Below are positions 43,830-53,673 of a stretch of DNA of 64,000 nucleotides, in pieces. The stretch is from Melioribacteraceae bacterium (GTDB lineage: Bacteria > Bacteroidota > Ignavibacteria > Ignavibacteriales > Melioribacteraceae), in the NCBI GenBank assembly GCA_021740785.1, contig JAIOZI010000017.1, forward strand, positions 1-64,000, written 5' to 3'. The number at the start of each line of letters is the position of its first letter. The stretch's first letter is position 1. A program made the translations under genes and the position numbers. The notes under the pieces were generated by a model that made no database searches, was not told the origin of the DNA, and was given only the letters and a program-made list of their open reading frames with translations.

Positions 43830-44037
43830 ATTAGCCTGATATTTTGTTTTCTTAATAATAATAAATCATATCAAAAAAATCACAGATGAAATTGTCTTTT
43901 TATAATAAAAATATGCTTTTACAGGAACAGATACTTCCTTTCTTTCGGAATATCTTCCATCAATAATGACATTGGGAAATCATAGGCAAATCCGGAAACA
44001 ATACTTTTACGATTTAATAAACCAAGTGATATCCATT

Positions 44038-46101
44038 TTATACTTTTAAAAGCTTAGCATTTATTGCAACTATAACCGTACTCAATGACATTAAAACAGC
44101 ACCCACAGCCGGACTTAGAACAATACCATAAGAAAATAAAACTCCGGCTGCTAAAGGTATTGCGAATGCGTTATAACCGGTTGCCCAAATTAAGTTTTGA
44201 ATCATTTTATTGTAAGTTGCTTTTGCAAACTTAATTAATGCAACAACATCTTGCGGATTACTTCTCACTAAAATAATATCGGCAGTTTCAACAGCCACAT
44301 CTGTACCGGCGCCGATAGCAATTCCCACATCTGCCTGAGCTAGAGCAGGAGCATCATTAACACCGTCACCGGTCATAGCTACTACCATGCCGCGACTTTG
44401 CACTTCTTTAATTTTTTCAGATTTTTTATCAGGCAGCACTTCCGCAAAATAATCATCGAGACCAAGTTCATCCGCTACCCATTTAGCCACCTGCTTATTG
44501 TCGCCGGTAAGCATCATTGTTTTTATACCCAATTCTTTCAACTGTTTAATCGCTTCTTTGGATTCTTCTCGGATAATATCTGCAAGAGCAAACGCTGCTG
44601 CTAATTTATCATTTACTAAAAGATAAACGACTGTTTTTCCCTCACCGGAAAGTTTGTTTATTTTTTCTTCGTCCTCTATTTTGATGTTGTTCTCATTTAA
44701 GTAACCCGGACTGACAACTTTTATATCTTTCCCGTTTACTTTTCCTTCAGCGCCTTTGCCGGGAATCGAATTGAATTCTTTTAACTCATACTTTTCCTCG
44801 TTTGTCTCCTTAGAAGAACTAACTATTCCTGCTGCAATCGGATGTTCAGATTCCGATTCTACTGTTGCAGCTAATTTTAATGCTTCTTTTTCATCAATGT
44901 TATTATCAAATAGAATTGTATCGGTCACGCCAAATTCACCTTTGGTAAGTGTGCCGGTTTTATCAAAAATAATTGCTTGAATATTTCTCGCATTTTCAAA
45001 TGCGGTACGGTTTCTTATTAATAACCCATGTTTAGCGGAAAGCGCTGTTGATACTGCAACAACTAAAGGAATTGCCAGACCAAGCGCATGAGGACAGGTA
45101 ATAACCATAACTGTTACGGTTCGTGTAAGAGCAAAATTAAAACTCTGCCCGGTAAACATAAGCCATGAAAACATGGTTACCGCTCCGGCGCTTATTGCGA
45201 TTATCGTAAGCCAAAAAGCTGCTTTGTCAGCGAGGTTTTGAGTCTTCGATTTACTCTCTTGTGCATCTTTGACCATCTTAACAACTTGGGAAAGGAAAGT
45301 CTCATCACCGGTTTTTTCGACAACTATTTTTAATGAGCCTTCGCCGTTAATTGAGCCGCCGATTACTTCATCTCCTTCGCCTTTTGAAGCCGGTTTGGAT
45401 TCGCCTGTAATCATCGCTTCATTTATAGAAGTTTTACCTTCAATAATTCTTCCGTCAGCCGGAATTTTTTCACCCGGTTTGATAAGCAGTTTATCTTCGT
45501 GTTTTAGTTCGGATACAGACACATCGACAACATCACCGTTCTCCTTAATTTGATGAGCTTCGTCAGGCATAAGTTTAGCGAGTTCTTCCAATGCTTTTGA
45601 AGCGCCCATAACCGAACGCATTTCAATCCAATGACCGAGGAGCATAATATCGATAAGCGTTGCAAGCTCCCAGAAAAACACCTCGCCTTTTACACCAAAG
45701 ACTACTGCAGCGCTATAAAAGTAAGCGACCGAAATTGCGAGCGCTATCAGGGTCATCATCCCGGGTTGTTTCTTTTTTAATTCATCAAAAAGCCCTTTTA
45801 AGAAAGGATAACCACCGTAGAAAAACACGAACGATGATAAAGCAAAAAGAAGATACAGATCCCCGGTAAAATTGAATGTATCCTTTAAACCGATTAACTC
45901 TTGAATAAGAGGAGAGAGAAGTAATATAGGAACTGTAACAATCAGTGAAATCCAAAAACGTTTTTTGAATTCCTCCACCATGTGTTTGTGGTGATCCTGG
46001 TGGTTGTGTTTATTGTTATGCTGCTTATTATGATTATGATGCTCGTGGTCATCTATGTTATGCTTGCTATCGCCGTGATTATGATGCCGGTGTTCTGCCA
46101 T
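44038..46101 (-). CDS. copB: Copper P-type ATPase, CopB type (P1B-3)
   Basis: 687 residues. A His-rich N-terminus (about 15 His in the first 40 residues) replaces the usual CxxC domains. The membrane metal site is VITCPHALGLAIPL (CPH, about residue 337), characteristic of CopB-type exporters, which move Cu2+ or Cu+/Ag+. The phosphorylation motif is IFDKTGTLTKGEF (Asp about 380), with TGES in MITGESKPASK and the hinge MTGDGVNDAPALAQADVGIA. It acts in the inner membrane. It is the last gene of a minus-strand operon with YHS and SHOCT proteins and diverges from the sensor kinase/NtrC pair. Confidence 0.93.
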   Translation of the reverse strand: MAEHRHHNHGDSKHNIDDHEHHNHNKQHNNKHNHQDHHKHMVEEFKKRFWISLIVTVPILLLSPLIQELIGLKDTFNFTGDLYLLFALSSFVFFYGGYPFLKGLFDELKKKQPGMMTLIALAISVAYFYSAAVVFGVKGEVFFWELATLIDIMLLGHWIEMRSVMGASKALEELAKLMPDEAHQIKENGDVVDVSVSELKHEDKLLIKPGEKIPADGRIIEGKTSINEAMITGESKPASKGEGDEVIGGSINGEGSLKIVVEKTGDETFLSQVVKMVKDAQESKSKTQNLADKAAFWLTIIAISAGAVTMFSWLMFTGQSFNFALTRTVTVMVITCPHALGLAIPLVVAVSTALSAKHGLLIRNRTAFENARNIQAIIFDKTGTLTKGEFGVTDTILFDNNIDEKEALKLAATVESESEHPIAAGIVSSSKETNEEKYELKEFNSIPGKGAEGKVNGKDIKVVSPGYLNENNIKIEDEEKINKLSGEGKTVVYLLVNDKLAAAFALADIIREESKEAIKQLKELGIKTMMLTGDNKQVAKWVADELGLDDYFAEVLPDKKSEKIKEVQSRGMVVAMTGDGVNDAPALAQADVGIAIGAGTDVAVETADIILVRSNPQDVVALIKFAKATYNKMIQNLIWATGYNAFAIPLAAGVLFSYGIVLSPAVGAVLMSLSTVIVAINAKLLKV

Positions 46102-46121
46102 AAATATTACCTCAGTTAAAT

Positions 46122-46337
46122 TTAGTTAAGGTCGTTTTTCATTTCATCAAATTCTTCTTTTGTAATTTCGCCTCGGGCATACCTCTTCTTTAAAATATCG
46201 AGGGCGCTTTCATTTGAGGTGGTTCTAGTATTTTGCTGATTTGCAAAGCGAACGATTAGATAAACTACTAGTACTATAACAACAATCCAAAATAGCCAGC
46301 CGAACGACATACCGCCCATAAAACCATCGTGAAACAT
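46122..46337 (-). CDS. SHOCT-domain small membrane protein
   Basis: 71 residues. A short Met/Gly/Phe N-terminus (MFHDGFMGGMSFGWLF), one membrane helix (FWIVVIVLVVYLIVRFA) and a C-terminal SHOCT motif (LDILKKRYARGEITKEEFDE). Such proteins commonly sit next to copper ATPases. It lies 20 bases upstream of the copB-like gene. The ribosome-binding site GGAGGTATAAT is strong. The exact role is unknown. Confidence 0.88.
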   Translation of the reverse strand: MFHDGFMGGMSFGWLFWIVVIVLVVYLIVRFANQQNTRTTSNESALDILKKRYARGEITKEEFDEMKNDLN

Positions 46338-46364
46338 ATTATACCTCCATTTATTTTTTCGTGC

Positions 46365-46721
46365 TTATTCTAATTCAAAATTCTTCAACTTGTTAATATC
46401 GGCTGTTTTCCAAAGCCATTTTAATTCTTTATCAGTTAAGTGATGAATTTGTTTCAAGATATTAAAAGATTCTATTACAAAATATTCCGTAATTTTATTA
46501 TCCGAAAACAGCGGCGGATCATCCGAAACATATTCATTTACTAAAATAGAATTTATACTGTCTTTACAAAATTCCTCAGCGAAACCAAAATATTTCCCTA
46601 TTACCATTGTCATTTCCCGTTCGTATTCACTTACATTTTTATTCTGCTTTATTAGAATCAGAAATCCTCTCAAAAATTCACTTCTATCCTTAAACGGAAT
46701 TTCTTTCGGAACTATCTTCAT
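46365..46721 (-). CDS. Unknown 118-residue cytoplasmic protein
   Basis: This family is not recognised. The protein is helical and soluble (KDRSEFLRGFLILIKQNKNV; YEREMTMVIGKYFGFAEEFC; LTDKELKWLWKTADINKLKN), with one Cys and no signal peptide. Its start overlaps the YHS gene by 32 bases and it is 27 bases upstream of the SHOCT gene, so it is in the copper operon. The overlap suggests translational coupling with the YHS protein, perhaps as a partner. Confidence 0.7.
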   Translation of the reverse strand: MKIVPKEIPFKDRSEFLRGFLILIKQNKNVSEYEREMTMVIGKYFGFAEEFCKDSINSILVNEYVSDDPPLFSDNKITEYFVIESFNILKQIHHLTDKELKWLWKTADINKLKNFELE

Positions 46722-46920
46722 TTACATCTCCAATGGAAATATATCTTCCGGGATTATCGAGAAATGCTGCAGTACAAAATGGGGAACAGAAATAAAACAT
46801 TTTCCCATTATAAGAAGTTGCAAGCAATTGGAGGTTTTCTTTATCCGGTTTGGTAACCTTCATTTTGCAAACCGGGTCTATATAAATATTCTGTTCACCA
46901 CTCATAGTATAACTATTCAA
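46690..46920 (-). CDS. YHS-domain metal-binding protein
   Basis: 76 residues (ATG 46905 is an alternative start). The YHS domain has IDPVCKMKVTKPD, then LATSYNGKMFYFCSPFCTAA and FLDNPGRYIS, with three Cys as in metal-binding YHS domains linked to copper ATPases. It is cytoplasmic and probably a copper chaperone-like partner of CopB. As the first gene of the minus-strand operon, it lies about 55 bases downstream of the predicted sigma-54 start. Confidence 0.85.
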   Translation of the reverse strand: MNSYTMSGEQNIYIDPVCKMKVTKPDKENLQLLATSYNGKMFYFCSPFCTAAFLDNPGRYISIGDVNEDSSERNSV

Positions 46921-46986
46921 TATTTTTGAAAATGAATTGATTTAATTGTTCTAAGAATTTTTATATTCCTTATAATAAGTTTTATC

Positions 46987-47003
46987 CCAATAACCGTGCC
47001 GAA
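46987..47003 (-). promoter_or_regulatory. Candidate sigma-54 promoter for the copB operon
   Basis: On the minus strand the sequence reads TTCGGCACGGTTATTGG. Against TGGCAC-N5-TTGC this gives CGGCAC, N5 and TTGG, with the GG-N10-GX spacing kept. It differs at the first T and the last C. A palindrome AACAATTGTT (47006-47015) lies just upstream and could be an activator site. The NtrC-type gene is divergent from it. Moderate support only. Confidence 0.45.
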
Positions 47004-47123
47004 GGAACAATTGTTTTTTTATATTGTTTGAGGATGATAATTCAACAGACTGTTTAAGTTTTTTAATTTTTTTAAAATATTTAATTACACTAAATTGATC
47101 TTAAGTAAAAAACATACTTTGAA

Positions 47124-49256
47124 ATGATACCTATCTTTAATACAGTTTTCTTGATTGCAACAATAATTTCAGCAGTCGGAATAATCTATATAATATATTC
47201 GAGAAGCTTAGAAGGCGTATCGCGTAAACTTTACATTCTTGCGTTATTGCTTGTGATCGGTTATTTGATATCCCATTTTGTGCATTTTATTATTATGCCG
47301 ATTGGCGATGTAACAATACTGGATCAGTCCTGTCATTCGTTTTTACTTTTAATAATACTTGTACTTACATTTTTCTCCTATTATTTCCATTCGAAAAAAG
47401 ATATGGGTCTTCTATTGAAGTTATTCCTTATTGTTCCATCTGTTCTAATAATTATATTTATATGGTCTGGAGATTTGATCGAAGCTTCTCATGCACATTC
47501 CGAAAGATTTGAGGCACATTATAGTTCTTTATATGCCGGATATCTTATTTGGTATGTGATGCTGTTATCTCTCAGTATTTATTTCCTTACAAAAAAAGCA
47601 ATGAATTCGGAAAACAAATTAATTAGACCTCAGATATTGATTGTGCTTATCGGGTTAATAATTACAAATCTTACTGCTTTTGTATTTGGCTTATATTTAC
47701 CATGGATTCTTGGTTTTTATTATTTGGTCGAAATAAGTCCACTTGCTTTTTTCATAGGTGTTGTTCTTACCACAACAATAGCGCTTACTCGTTTTAATCT
47801 TTTCCCGGCAGTTATTTCAAGAATACAAACTTTCTCTCTCAATAAAAAAGTTATCTTTGCCGCGGTAATTATAGTTCCTATTGTTATTCTCTTGGTTCAG
47901 ATTCCGTTGGGCAGAATACTATTCAACCTGCAAACAGCCGAACAATGGCAGCACTATTTTATTATGAGTTTATTCGGGGGAATAATAGTCAGCTCGGCAA
48001 TGGCATTTTTGATAACACGAATTATTGCAAATCCATTAAATAAATTGATTGAAAAAACCACAGAGATCCGGAAGGGGAATTATGGTACGGAAGTTGATAT
48101 CTCTTCTAATGATGAACTGGGGAAATTAGCAATAACATTTAATGATATGTCCAAGACCTTAAATAAAGATAGGGAAGAGATTGAACTGAAGCAGGAAAAA
48201 ATCCAAATGCTTCTAAATGCGTTCGAAAAGTCTAATGCTGCTATTTGTGTTCTGGATCTGTCGGGTAAAATGATTGAACTCAATACTAAGTTTTCCAACA
48301 TAATTGATATTGATAAAACCGAACTATACGATGAAATTATTTTTGAAAAGATTAAAAATATTCCAAAGCTGCATGAGCTAGTAGAATTGTTGAACATATT
48401 CAATGGTAAGGATAAGCTGGAAGACGAAATCAAAATAAATACAAGCAGAGGTCAAAAAAATTATTTAGTGTCCATATCGCCATTTATTGTAAATGCAGCC
48501 GAACCTGCAGGCTATCTTTTAATCGCAATCGACATCACAAAAATAAAAGAATTGGAAACGCAGTTGGCTCACTCCGAAAAACTTGCGGCTCTCGGCAAAA
48601 TGGCGGCTGTTTTAACACATGAGATAAAAACTCCGTTGACTTCCATTAAAATGAACAGTGAAATGCTTGCCGATAGCCTGAACTTAGGTGAGGATGATAG
48701 AATCTCAATGAACATTATTCAGAAGGAAATAAACAGGCTGAATAACCTGGTAAAAGAAGTTTTGCTCTTTGCTAAGCAAATGGTTCTGAATAAAGTATCT
48801 TTTGATATACACGACTTAATTAATGAAATTATTCAAAGCGTAGGGAATAAATTTTCCGACAAAAATTTTATTGTAATAAATGATGTGCGAAATGTAAATG
48901 TTTTTGCTGATAGAGATAAACTTCATCAAGTTTTTTTGAACCTGATTCTGAATTCGTATGAATCGTCAGGAAATAATGGGCAGTTGACTATCGAATCGAA
49001 TATCGATAACGGAAGGATCTCTATACATTTAAGTGATAACGGCAAAGGTATACCGGAAGAAATACAGGACAAAATATTCGAACCGTTTTATACCACAAAA
49101 TCATCCGGCACAGGATTAGGATTGGCGGTAGCAAAAAAAATTATCGAACTTCATAACGGCTGTATCGAACTGGAGGCTACTGGAGAAGAAGGCACAACAT
49201 TCAATATAAAATTTGAACTAAACGAAAAGGGTAATGGAAAAAATATTAGTAATTGA
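47124..49256 (+). CDS. Membrane sensor histidine kinase (HAMP-PAS)
   Basis: 710 residues. The N-terminal ~250 residues carry about seven membrane helices, with a His-containing loop (SHAHSERFEAHYSS) that could bind metal. A further helix leads into HAMP (RIIANPLNKLIEKTTEIRKG), then PAS (CVLDLSGKMIELNTKFSNII) and HisKA (MAAVLTHEIKTPLTSIKMNS, His about 499). The ATPase has IHLSDNGKGIPEE and SSGTGLGLAVAKKI. It overlaps the response-regulator gene by 23 bases. Its position between copper ATPase and Cus-like operons suggests it senses periplasmic metal. Confidence 0.9.
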   Translation: MIPIFNTVFLIATIISAVGIIYIIYSRSLEGVSRKLYILALLLVIGYLISHFVHFIIMPIGDVTILDQSCHSFLLLIILVLTFFSYYFHSKKDMGLLLKLFLIVPSVLIIIFIWSGDLIEASHAHSERFEAHYSSLYAGYLIWYVMLLSLSIYFLTKKAMNSENKLIRPQILIVLIGLIITNLTAFVFGLYLPWILGFYYLVEISPLAFFIGVVLTTTIALTRFNLFPAVISRIQTFSLNKKVIFAAVIIVPIVILLVQIPLGRILFNLQTAEQWQHYFIMSLFGGIIVSSAMAFLITRIIANPLNKLIEKTTEIRKGNYGTEVDISSNDELGKLAITFNDMSKTLNKDREEIELKQEKIQMLLNAFEKSNAAICVLDLSGKMIELNTKFSNIIDIDKTELYDEIIFEKIKNIPKLHELVELLNIFNGKDKLEDEIKINTSRGQKNYLVSISPFIVNAAEPAGYLLIAIDITKIKELETQLAHSEKLAALGKMAAVLTHEIKTPLTSIKMNSEMLADSLNLGEDDRISMNIIQKEINRLNNLVKEVLLFAKQMVLNKVSFDIHDLINEIIQSVGNKFSDKNFIVINDVRNVNVFADRDKLHQVFLNLILNSYESSGNNGQLTIESNIDNGRISIHLSDNGKGIPEEIQDKIFEPFYTTKSSGTGLGLAVAKKIIELHNGCIELEATGEEGTTFNIKFELNEKGNGKNISN

Positions 49257-50586
49257 CGACGATCAGTCAATAAGGGAAACTTTGACGACGTTCTTAAAGA
49301 GACAAGGGTATAACCCGGTCTCCGCCGAAGACGGAATGAAGGGTGTTCAGGCGTTAAAAGAGGAACAACCTGAACTGGTGATCTGTGATTATAAAATGCC
49401 GAAGATGACAGGGTTGGAGGTACTAGAAAAAATTAAAGAAATTAACCCGTCAATTCATTTCATAATGATAACCGCTTTCGACGAAATGCAGACCACAATT
49501 GAAGCTATGAAAAAAGGCGCTTACGATTTCATCGAAAAACCAATTGATACAGACAGACTTAAGCTAGCAATTAAACGAGCGCTCGATAATAAAAATCTTA
49601 GTGATAAACTTGATACGATCATCGAAGAAAAAGCCGAAGACTATGAACTGAAAAATATCCTTATCGGTAAATCTCAAATTATGAAAGAGATTTACAAAAA
49701 AATCGGGCAGGTAACGGGCAGCCGGGTTACTGTTCTAATTCAAGGTGAAAGCGGAACAGGTAAAGAACTTGTAGCTCGTTCAATTCATTACAGCGGCATA
49801 ACAAAAAATACTCCTTTCATCCCGGTTAATTGTACTGCGTTGACAGAAACACTTCTCGAAAGTGAATTGTTCGGACACGTTAAAGGAGCGTTTACCGGAT
49901 CGGTGAAAGATAAAAAAGGAAAGTTTGAACTCGCGGGTGACGGCACAATCTTTCTAGACGAAATTTCGGAAATCTCACCTAGTTTACAAGTTAAGCTGCT
50001 AAGAATTTTACAGGAAAAAGAGTTTGAAAGAGTTGGCGGTGAAACTATAATTCCGATGAAAGCAAGAATTATGGCAGCTAGCAATAAAAATATTGAAAAG
50101 CTTGTTGAAGAAGGAAAGTTCAGAGAAGATCTTTTTTACAGGCTAAAAATTGTTACAATTCACTTACCGCCGTTAAGAGAACGTAAAGAGGATATTCCTT
50201 CGTTAGTTAATCACTTTCTAAATAAGATAAACAGAGAACTACATAAGTCGGTTGTAAAAGTACCGGACCAGGTAATGGATATGCTTGTTAAGCATGAGTG
50301 GGTCGGTAACGTACGCGAGTTGGAAAATACATTGATGCAGGCTGTAGTTTTATCCAAAGGGGATGTTCTGCAAAAAGAATATATTTTGCTGCACGAAAGT
50401 GATAATAAATCATACGAGTTTGACTCGGTCTTGAATTACACACTCCACGATGTTGAAAAAATCCACATCAAAAAAATTCTCGAAAAATTAAACTGGGATA
50501 AACCGAAAGCTGCAAAGCATCTCGGTATCTCACTCCCAACTCTTTATAGCAAGATTGAGAATTATGGGATAGGGAAAGATAAATGA
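49234..50586 (+). CDS. NtrC-family sigma-54-dependent response regulator
   Basis: 450 residues. The receiver has ILVIDDDQSIRETL and phosphoacceptor Asp in LVICDYKMPKMTGLE (about residue 51). The AAA+ domain has Walker A QGESGTGKELVAR, the sigma-54 contact loop GAFTGSVKDKKG and Walker B TIFLDEISEIS, with an R-finger region FREDLFYRLKIV. The C-terminal Fis-type helix-turn-helix is KPKAAKHLGISLPTLYSKIE. It forms a two-component pair with the overlapping kinase. A matching sigma-54 promoter lies upstream of the efflux operon (52229-52243), and another candidate lies before the copB operon. Confidence 0.93.
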   Translation: MEKILVIDDDQSIRETLTTFLKRQGYNPVSAEDGMKGVQALKEEQPELVICDYKMPKMTGLEVLEKIKEINPSIHFIMITAFDEMQTTIEAMKKGAYDFIEKPIDTDRLKLAIKRALDNKNLSDKLDTIIEEKAEDYELKNILIGKSQIMKEIYKKIGQVTGSRVTVLIQGESGTGKELVARSIHYSGITKNTPFIPVNCTALTETLLESELFGHVKGAFTGSVKDKKGKFELAGDGTIFLDEISEISPSLQVKLLRILQEKEFERVGGETIIPMKARIMAASNKNIEKLVEEGKFREDLFYRLKIVTIHLPPLRERKEDIPSLVNHFLNKINRELHKSVVKVPDQVMDMLVKHEWVGNVRELENTLMQAVVLSKGDVLQKEYILLHESDNKSYEFDSVLNYTLHDVEKIHIKKILEKLNWDKPKAAKHLGISLPTLYSKIENYGIGKDK

Positions 50587-50962
50587 CCTGGTGAGAACTA
50601 AAGTTGGTGCAGAATATTTTCAGGCTTTAGACAGATACTTGATGATAATTGTTAATAATAATTACCATATGGAAGTAAAAATTAACAGTTGGCTATTCGG
50701 CTAAAAGATAATAAACAAATCATCTTACGAGCGATTTGTAATTTTGCAGGTTTCCCGACATCAAATAAATAAACAGCAACTATATCGTAACCATTTTCCC
50801 ATCAAGGTACCTCGGCTATTTAATTTGAATATATCATAAAATTACATGGCTTATGAAAATCATAATAGATTGTTACATAACAGTTTGCAAGAGGAAGTGT
50901 TTCGCTTTATTTGGATAAAAAATAACATTTGATTCATTATCAACGATTCTCTAACTTATACA
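50587..50962. other. Non-coding or decayed stretch before the toxin remnants
   Basis: No long open frame or recognisable gene was found. It sits between the regulator gene and two decayed toxin-antitoxin modules, so it may hold further decayed sequence. I could not identify any. Confidence 0.5.
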
Positions 50963-51488
<526 letters not shown>

Positions 51489-51502
51489 ATTATTACATTA
51501 TT

Positions 51503-51745
51503 ATGAAAAAATTAATCTCCCTGCCAGCACACTATGATGGTGAAAACATAATTCTTGATACGCCGTTTGAGTTGAAACTAAACGATAAGTTACTTGTAAC
51601 AGTTTTGTCTTCTAGTGATGAATCAGACGATAAAAGTGAGTGGTTAAATGCTTCTATCAATCAGTTGAATCGGGCTTATACAGAAGAAGAACCTCAATAT
51701 TCTCAGGCAATGATAAAAGAATCTAACCCGGAATACAAAAAATAA
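51503..51745 (+). CDS. Antitoxin-like protein of a second (PemK/MazF-type) module
   Basis: 80 residues. The N-terminus ISLPAHYDGENIILDTPFEL and LKLNDKLLVTVLS resemble small antitoxins of the AF2212/DUF104 type; the acidic C-terminus (EEEPQYSQAMIKESNPEY) would bind a toxin. The stop is followed directly by a decayed PemK/MazF-like toxin frame, which fits an antitoxin-toxin pair. It is intact. The family call is tentative. Confidence 0.6.
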   Translation: MKKLISLPAHYDGENIILDTPFELKLNDKLLVTVLSSSDESDDKSEWLNASINQLNRAYTEEEPQYSQAMIKESNPEYKK

Positions 51746-52089
51746 AAGAGAGAGATGTTGTATTAACTGATCTTCCCTAATCTGATGATAAAATAAAGAC
51801 GAGACCTGTTCTATTACTGCGTCAACTTTCTGAACCTTATTGCGATTAGCTGGTTTGTTGTATTAGTTCACAAATTCATCAGATGATTGAGAATTTTGAT
51901 GAATTAATTTCCGAGCGAGATGAGGATTATTTTGATAGCGGTATTCTAAGGGAATCTATAATACGCCTATCGTTTCTTTCTGTTATTCAGTCAAAAATTA
52001 TAGTTGGCTCAATAGGTAATATATCTACAAACCGACATCAAAAGTTATTGCATCGTTTAAGTGATTACCTGATCAACAAATCACTCTAA
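51742..52089 (+). pseudogene. PemK/MazF-like toxin remnant with two in-frame stops
   Basis: The frame from 51742 starts ATA (probably a lost ATG) and reads IKERDVVLTDLP*SDDKIKT, then RPVLLLRQLSEPYCD*, then LVCCISSQIHQMIENFDELI, with stops TAA at 51778 and TAG at 51847. It goes on ESIIRLSFLSVIQSKIIVGS to the end. The order 'RDVVLTDLP...KTRPVLLL...CCISSQ...IIRLSFLSVI' matches PemK/MazF toxins. There is no frameshift. The portion from 51883 is open but lacks the N-terminal fold. Confidence 0.7.
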
Positions 52090-52228
52090 TTAGCGTATTC
52101 TCGGCAAAAATTCCATCCGTCATAATCATCAGAACCATCTCTTTTCAATTCCTTAAAAACATTTAAATTTCTTAAAAATCACCTCCATAAAACATTGTTT
52201 TTAACTCCTAAAACAAATTATTTCCATA

Positions 52229-52243
52229 TGGCACAGTAATTGA
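52229..52243 (+). promoter_or_regulatory. Sigma-54 (-24/-12) promoter of the Cus-like efflux operon
   Basis: TGGCACAGTAATTGA matches TGGCAC-N5-TTGC at all but the last base, with exact GG-N10-GX spacing. Transcription should start near 52255. The only NtrC-type activator in the window is encoded 1.6 kb upstream. Upstream sequence contains AAAACATTGTTTTT, a near-palindrome similar to AACAATTGTT beside the copB promoter; this could be an activator site, but the match is weak. Confidence 0.7.
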
Positions 52244-52259
52244 AATTATGTATGCAACT

Positions 52260-52364
52260 ATGGAAACAGAATTCACACAAATTATTTGGATCACAGTATA
52301 TCTCATTTTAACGATGGGGGTTGTAACTGTAATTCAAAAAATCCAAAAAAGTAAAAAGGATTAA
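52260..52364 (+). CDS. Small membrane peptide (34 aa)
   Basis: METEFTQIIWITVYLILTMG-type sequence: one hydrophobic helix followed by a basic tail (IQKIQKSKKD). An in-frame ATG at 52248 exists, but it lies upstream of the predicted transcription start (~52255). Even ATG 52260 would be almost leaderless. It ends 10 bases before the outer-membrane efflux gene. It is plausible as an accessory peptide of the efflux pump, but it could be chance. Confidence 0.4.
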   Translation: METEFTQIIWITVYLILTMGVVTVIQKIQKSKKD

Positions 52365-52374
52365 AGGAAAAAGT

Positions 52375-53643
52375 ATGAGAAAAGCCGTTTTATCATTCAT
52401 GATTATCTTTGCATTCTTTCAAAATGACTTATTCGCGCAGCAGACTGATCCTCATTTAGAGGAATTAATTAACCGTGCAATTGAAGTAAGTCCGAAATTA
52501 AATGCCCTCCGGAACAAACGATCGGCAGCTGATGCAACGGTTCCACAAGTTTCAAATTTACCCGACCCGATTTTGACATTGGGGCTGGCTAACCTCCCCA
52601 CAAACAGTTTTTCGTTCACTCAAGAACCGATGACGGGAAAAATAGTAGGCTTGAGTCAAATGGTTCCGTTCCCCGGTAAACTTGGAGCTTCAGGTGAAGT
52701 AAGAAGTAAAGATACTGAAATTATTCAGCAGGAAATTGAAGACACTCGCAACGAAATTAAAATGCTGGCAGCTAAAAATTTTTATGATCTGGCAAATATT
52801 CGTGAAACGATTGAACTAACAAAAGAATCGCAAAAATTGTTGGAAAACGTATTGCAGGTTGTTAAAACTAAATACGAAGTTTCGAAAGCAAGCCAGCAAA
52901 ATTTATTTCAAGTACATGCCGAGATAACACGAATCGAAGATAAAATAAAGAAATTGGAGAATAAGGAAAGAACTCTTGTATCTAACATTAATGCTCTTAT
53001 CCTGGAAGACTCCAAAGCCGGGATTGAAACAAGTGAACTGCACGAGATTGCAGCTAAAAATTTTACGGTGAGTTTTCTTGATTCATTAGCGAGAGAATAC
53101 AGACCCTATTTAAAAGGAGTGAAACTGCGTGAAGAACAATCCATGTTGATGAAAGACCTTGCTGAGTACGAATTTTATCCGAACTTCAACCTGGCTGTAC
53201 AATATTCACAAAGAGATGAAATTGCAAAAACAAGTACCGACCTAAATGATTTTGTTTCTTTCATGGTCGGCATTTCATTGCCTATAAACTACGGTGGAAA
53301 GAAATCAGCCGCAGTTGAAGAAGCCGAACTAAAAGGGAAAATGTTTGCGGACCAATATGAAGCGGCAAGGCAAATGTTATTTCAAAAATTCGGTTCCTCT
53401 ATATCTACTTTGCAGGAATTGGAAGAACGTGAGGAATTAATTGCTAATGGATTACTGCCTCAAATGCAGCAAGCTTATTATGCAGCCCTCTCTGCTTACC
53501 AGGTTGGTGAAATTGATTTCATAAATGTGATTGATGCTCAGAATAAATTATTACATGTGGAAACGGAAATTTACGACATAAGAGCAGGCTATTATAAAGA
53601 ATTAAGTCAATTAGAATTTTTGATTGGCACAAATCTAAACTAA
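52375..53643 (+). CDS. CusC/TolC-like outer-membrane efflux protein
   Basis: 422 residues with signal peptide (ending near DLFAQ) and the outer-membrane factor fold: two repeats of long helices (EIEDTRNEIKMLAAKNFYDL, ASQQNLFQVHAEITRIEDK; QMQQAYYAALSAYQVGEIDF) with beta segments (PDPILTLGLANLP; FMVGISLPINYGGK). There is no lipobox, unlike E. coli CusC. It forms the outer-membrane channel for the downstream adaptor and RND pump. The ribosome-binding site TAAAGGAAAAAGT is good. It is the first large gene after the sigma-54 promoter. Confidence 0.9.
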   Translation: MRKAVLSFMIIFAFFQNDLFAQQTDPHLEELINRAIEVSPKLNALRNKRSAADATVPQVSNLPDPILTLGLANLPTNSFSFTQEPMTGKIVGLSQMVPFPGKLGASGEVRSKDTEIIQQEIEDTRNEIKMLAAKNFYDLANIRETIELTKESQKLLENVLQVVKTKYEVSKASQQNLFQVHAEITRIEDKIKKLENKERTLVSNINALILEDSKAGIETSELHEIAAKNFTVSFLDSLAREYRPYLKGVKLREEQSMLMKDLAEYEFYPNFNLAVQYSQRDEIAKTSTDLNDFVSFMVGISLPINYGGKKSAAVEEAELKGKMFADQYEAARQMLFQKFGSSISTLQELEEREELIANGLLPQMQQAYYAALSAYQVGEIDFINVIDAQNKLLHVETEIYDIRAGYYKELSQLEFLIGTNLN

Positions 53644-53673
53644 AAATTGAATTAGCAAAACGGAGATATACAA

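Noticed and set aside
43915-44037. Short minus-strand frame after copB (reads SIVSGFAYDFPMSLLMEDIP)
   Set aside because: About 44 codons are open with no usable start or ribosome-binding site. It could be a gene remnant, but I cannot support it.
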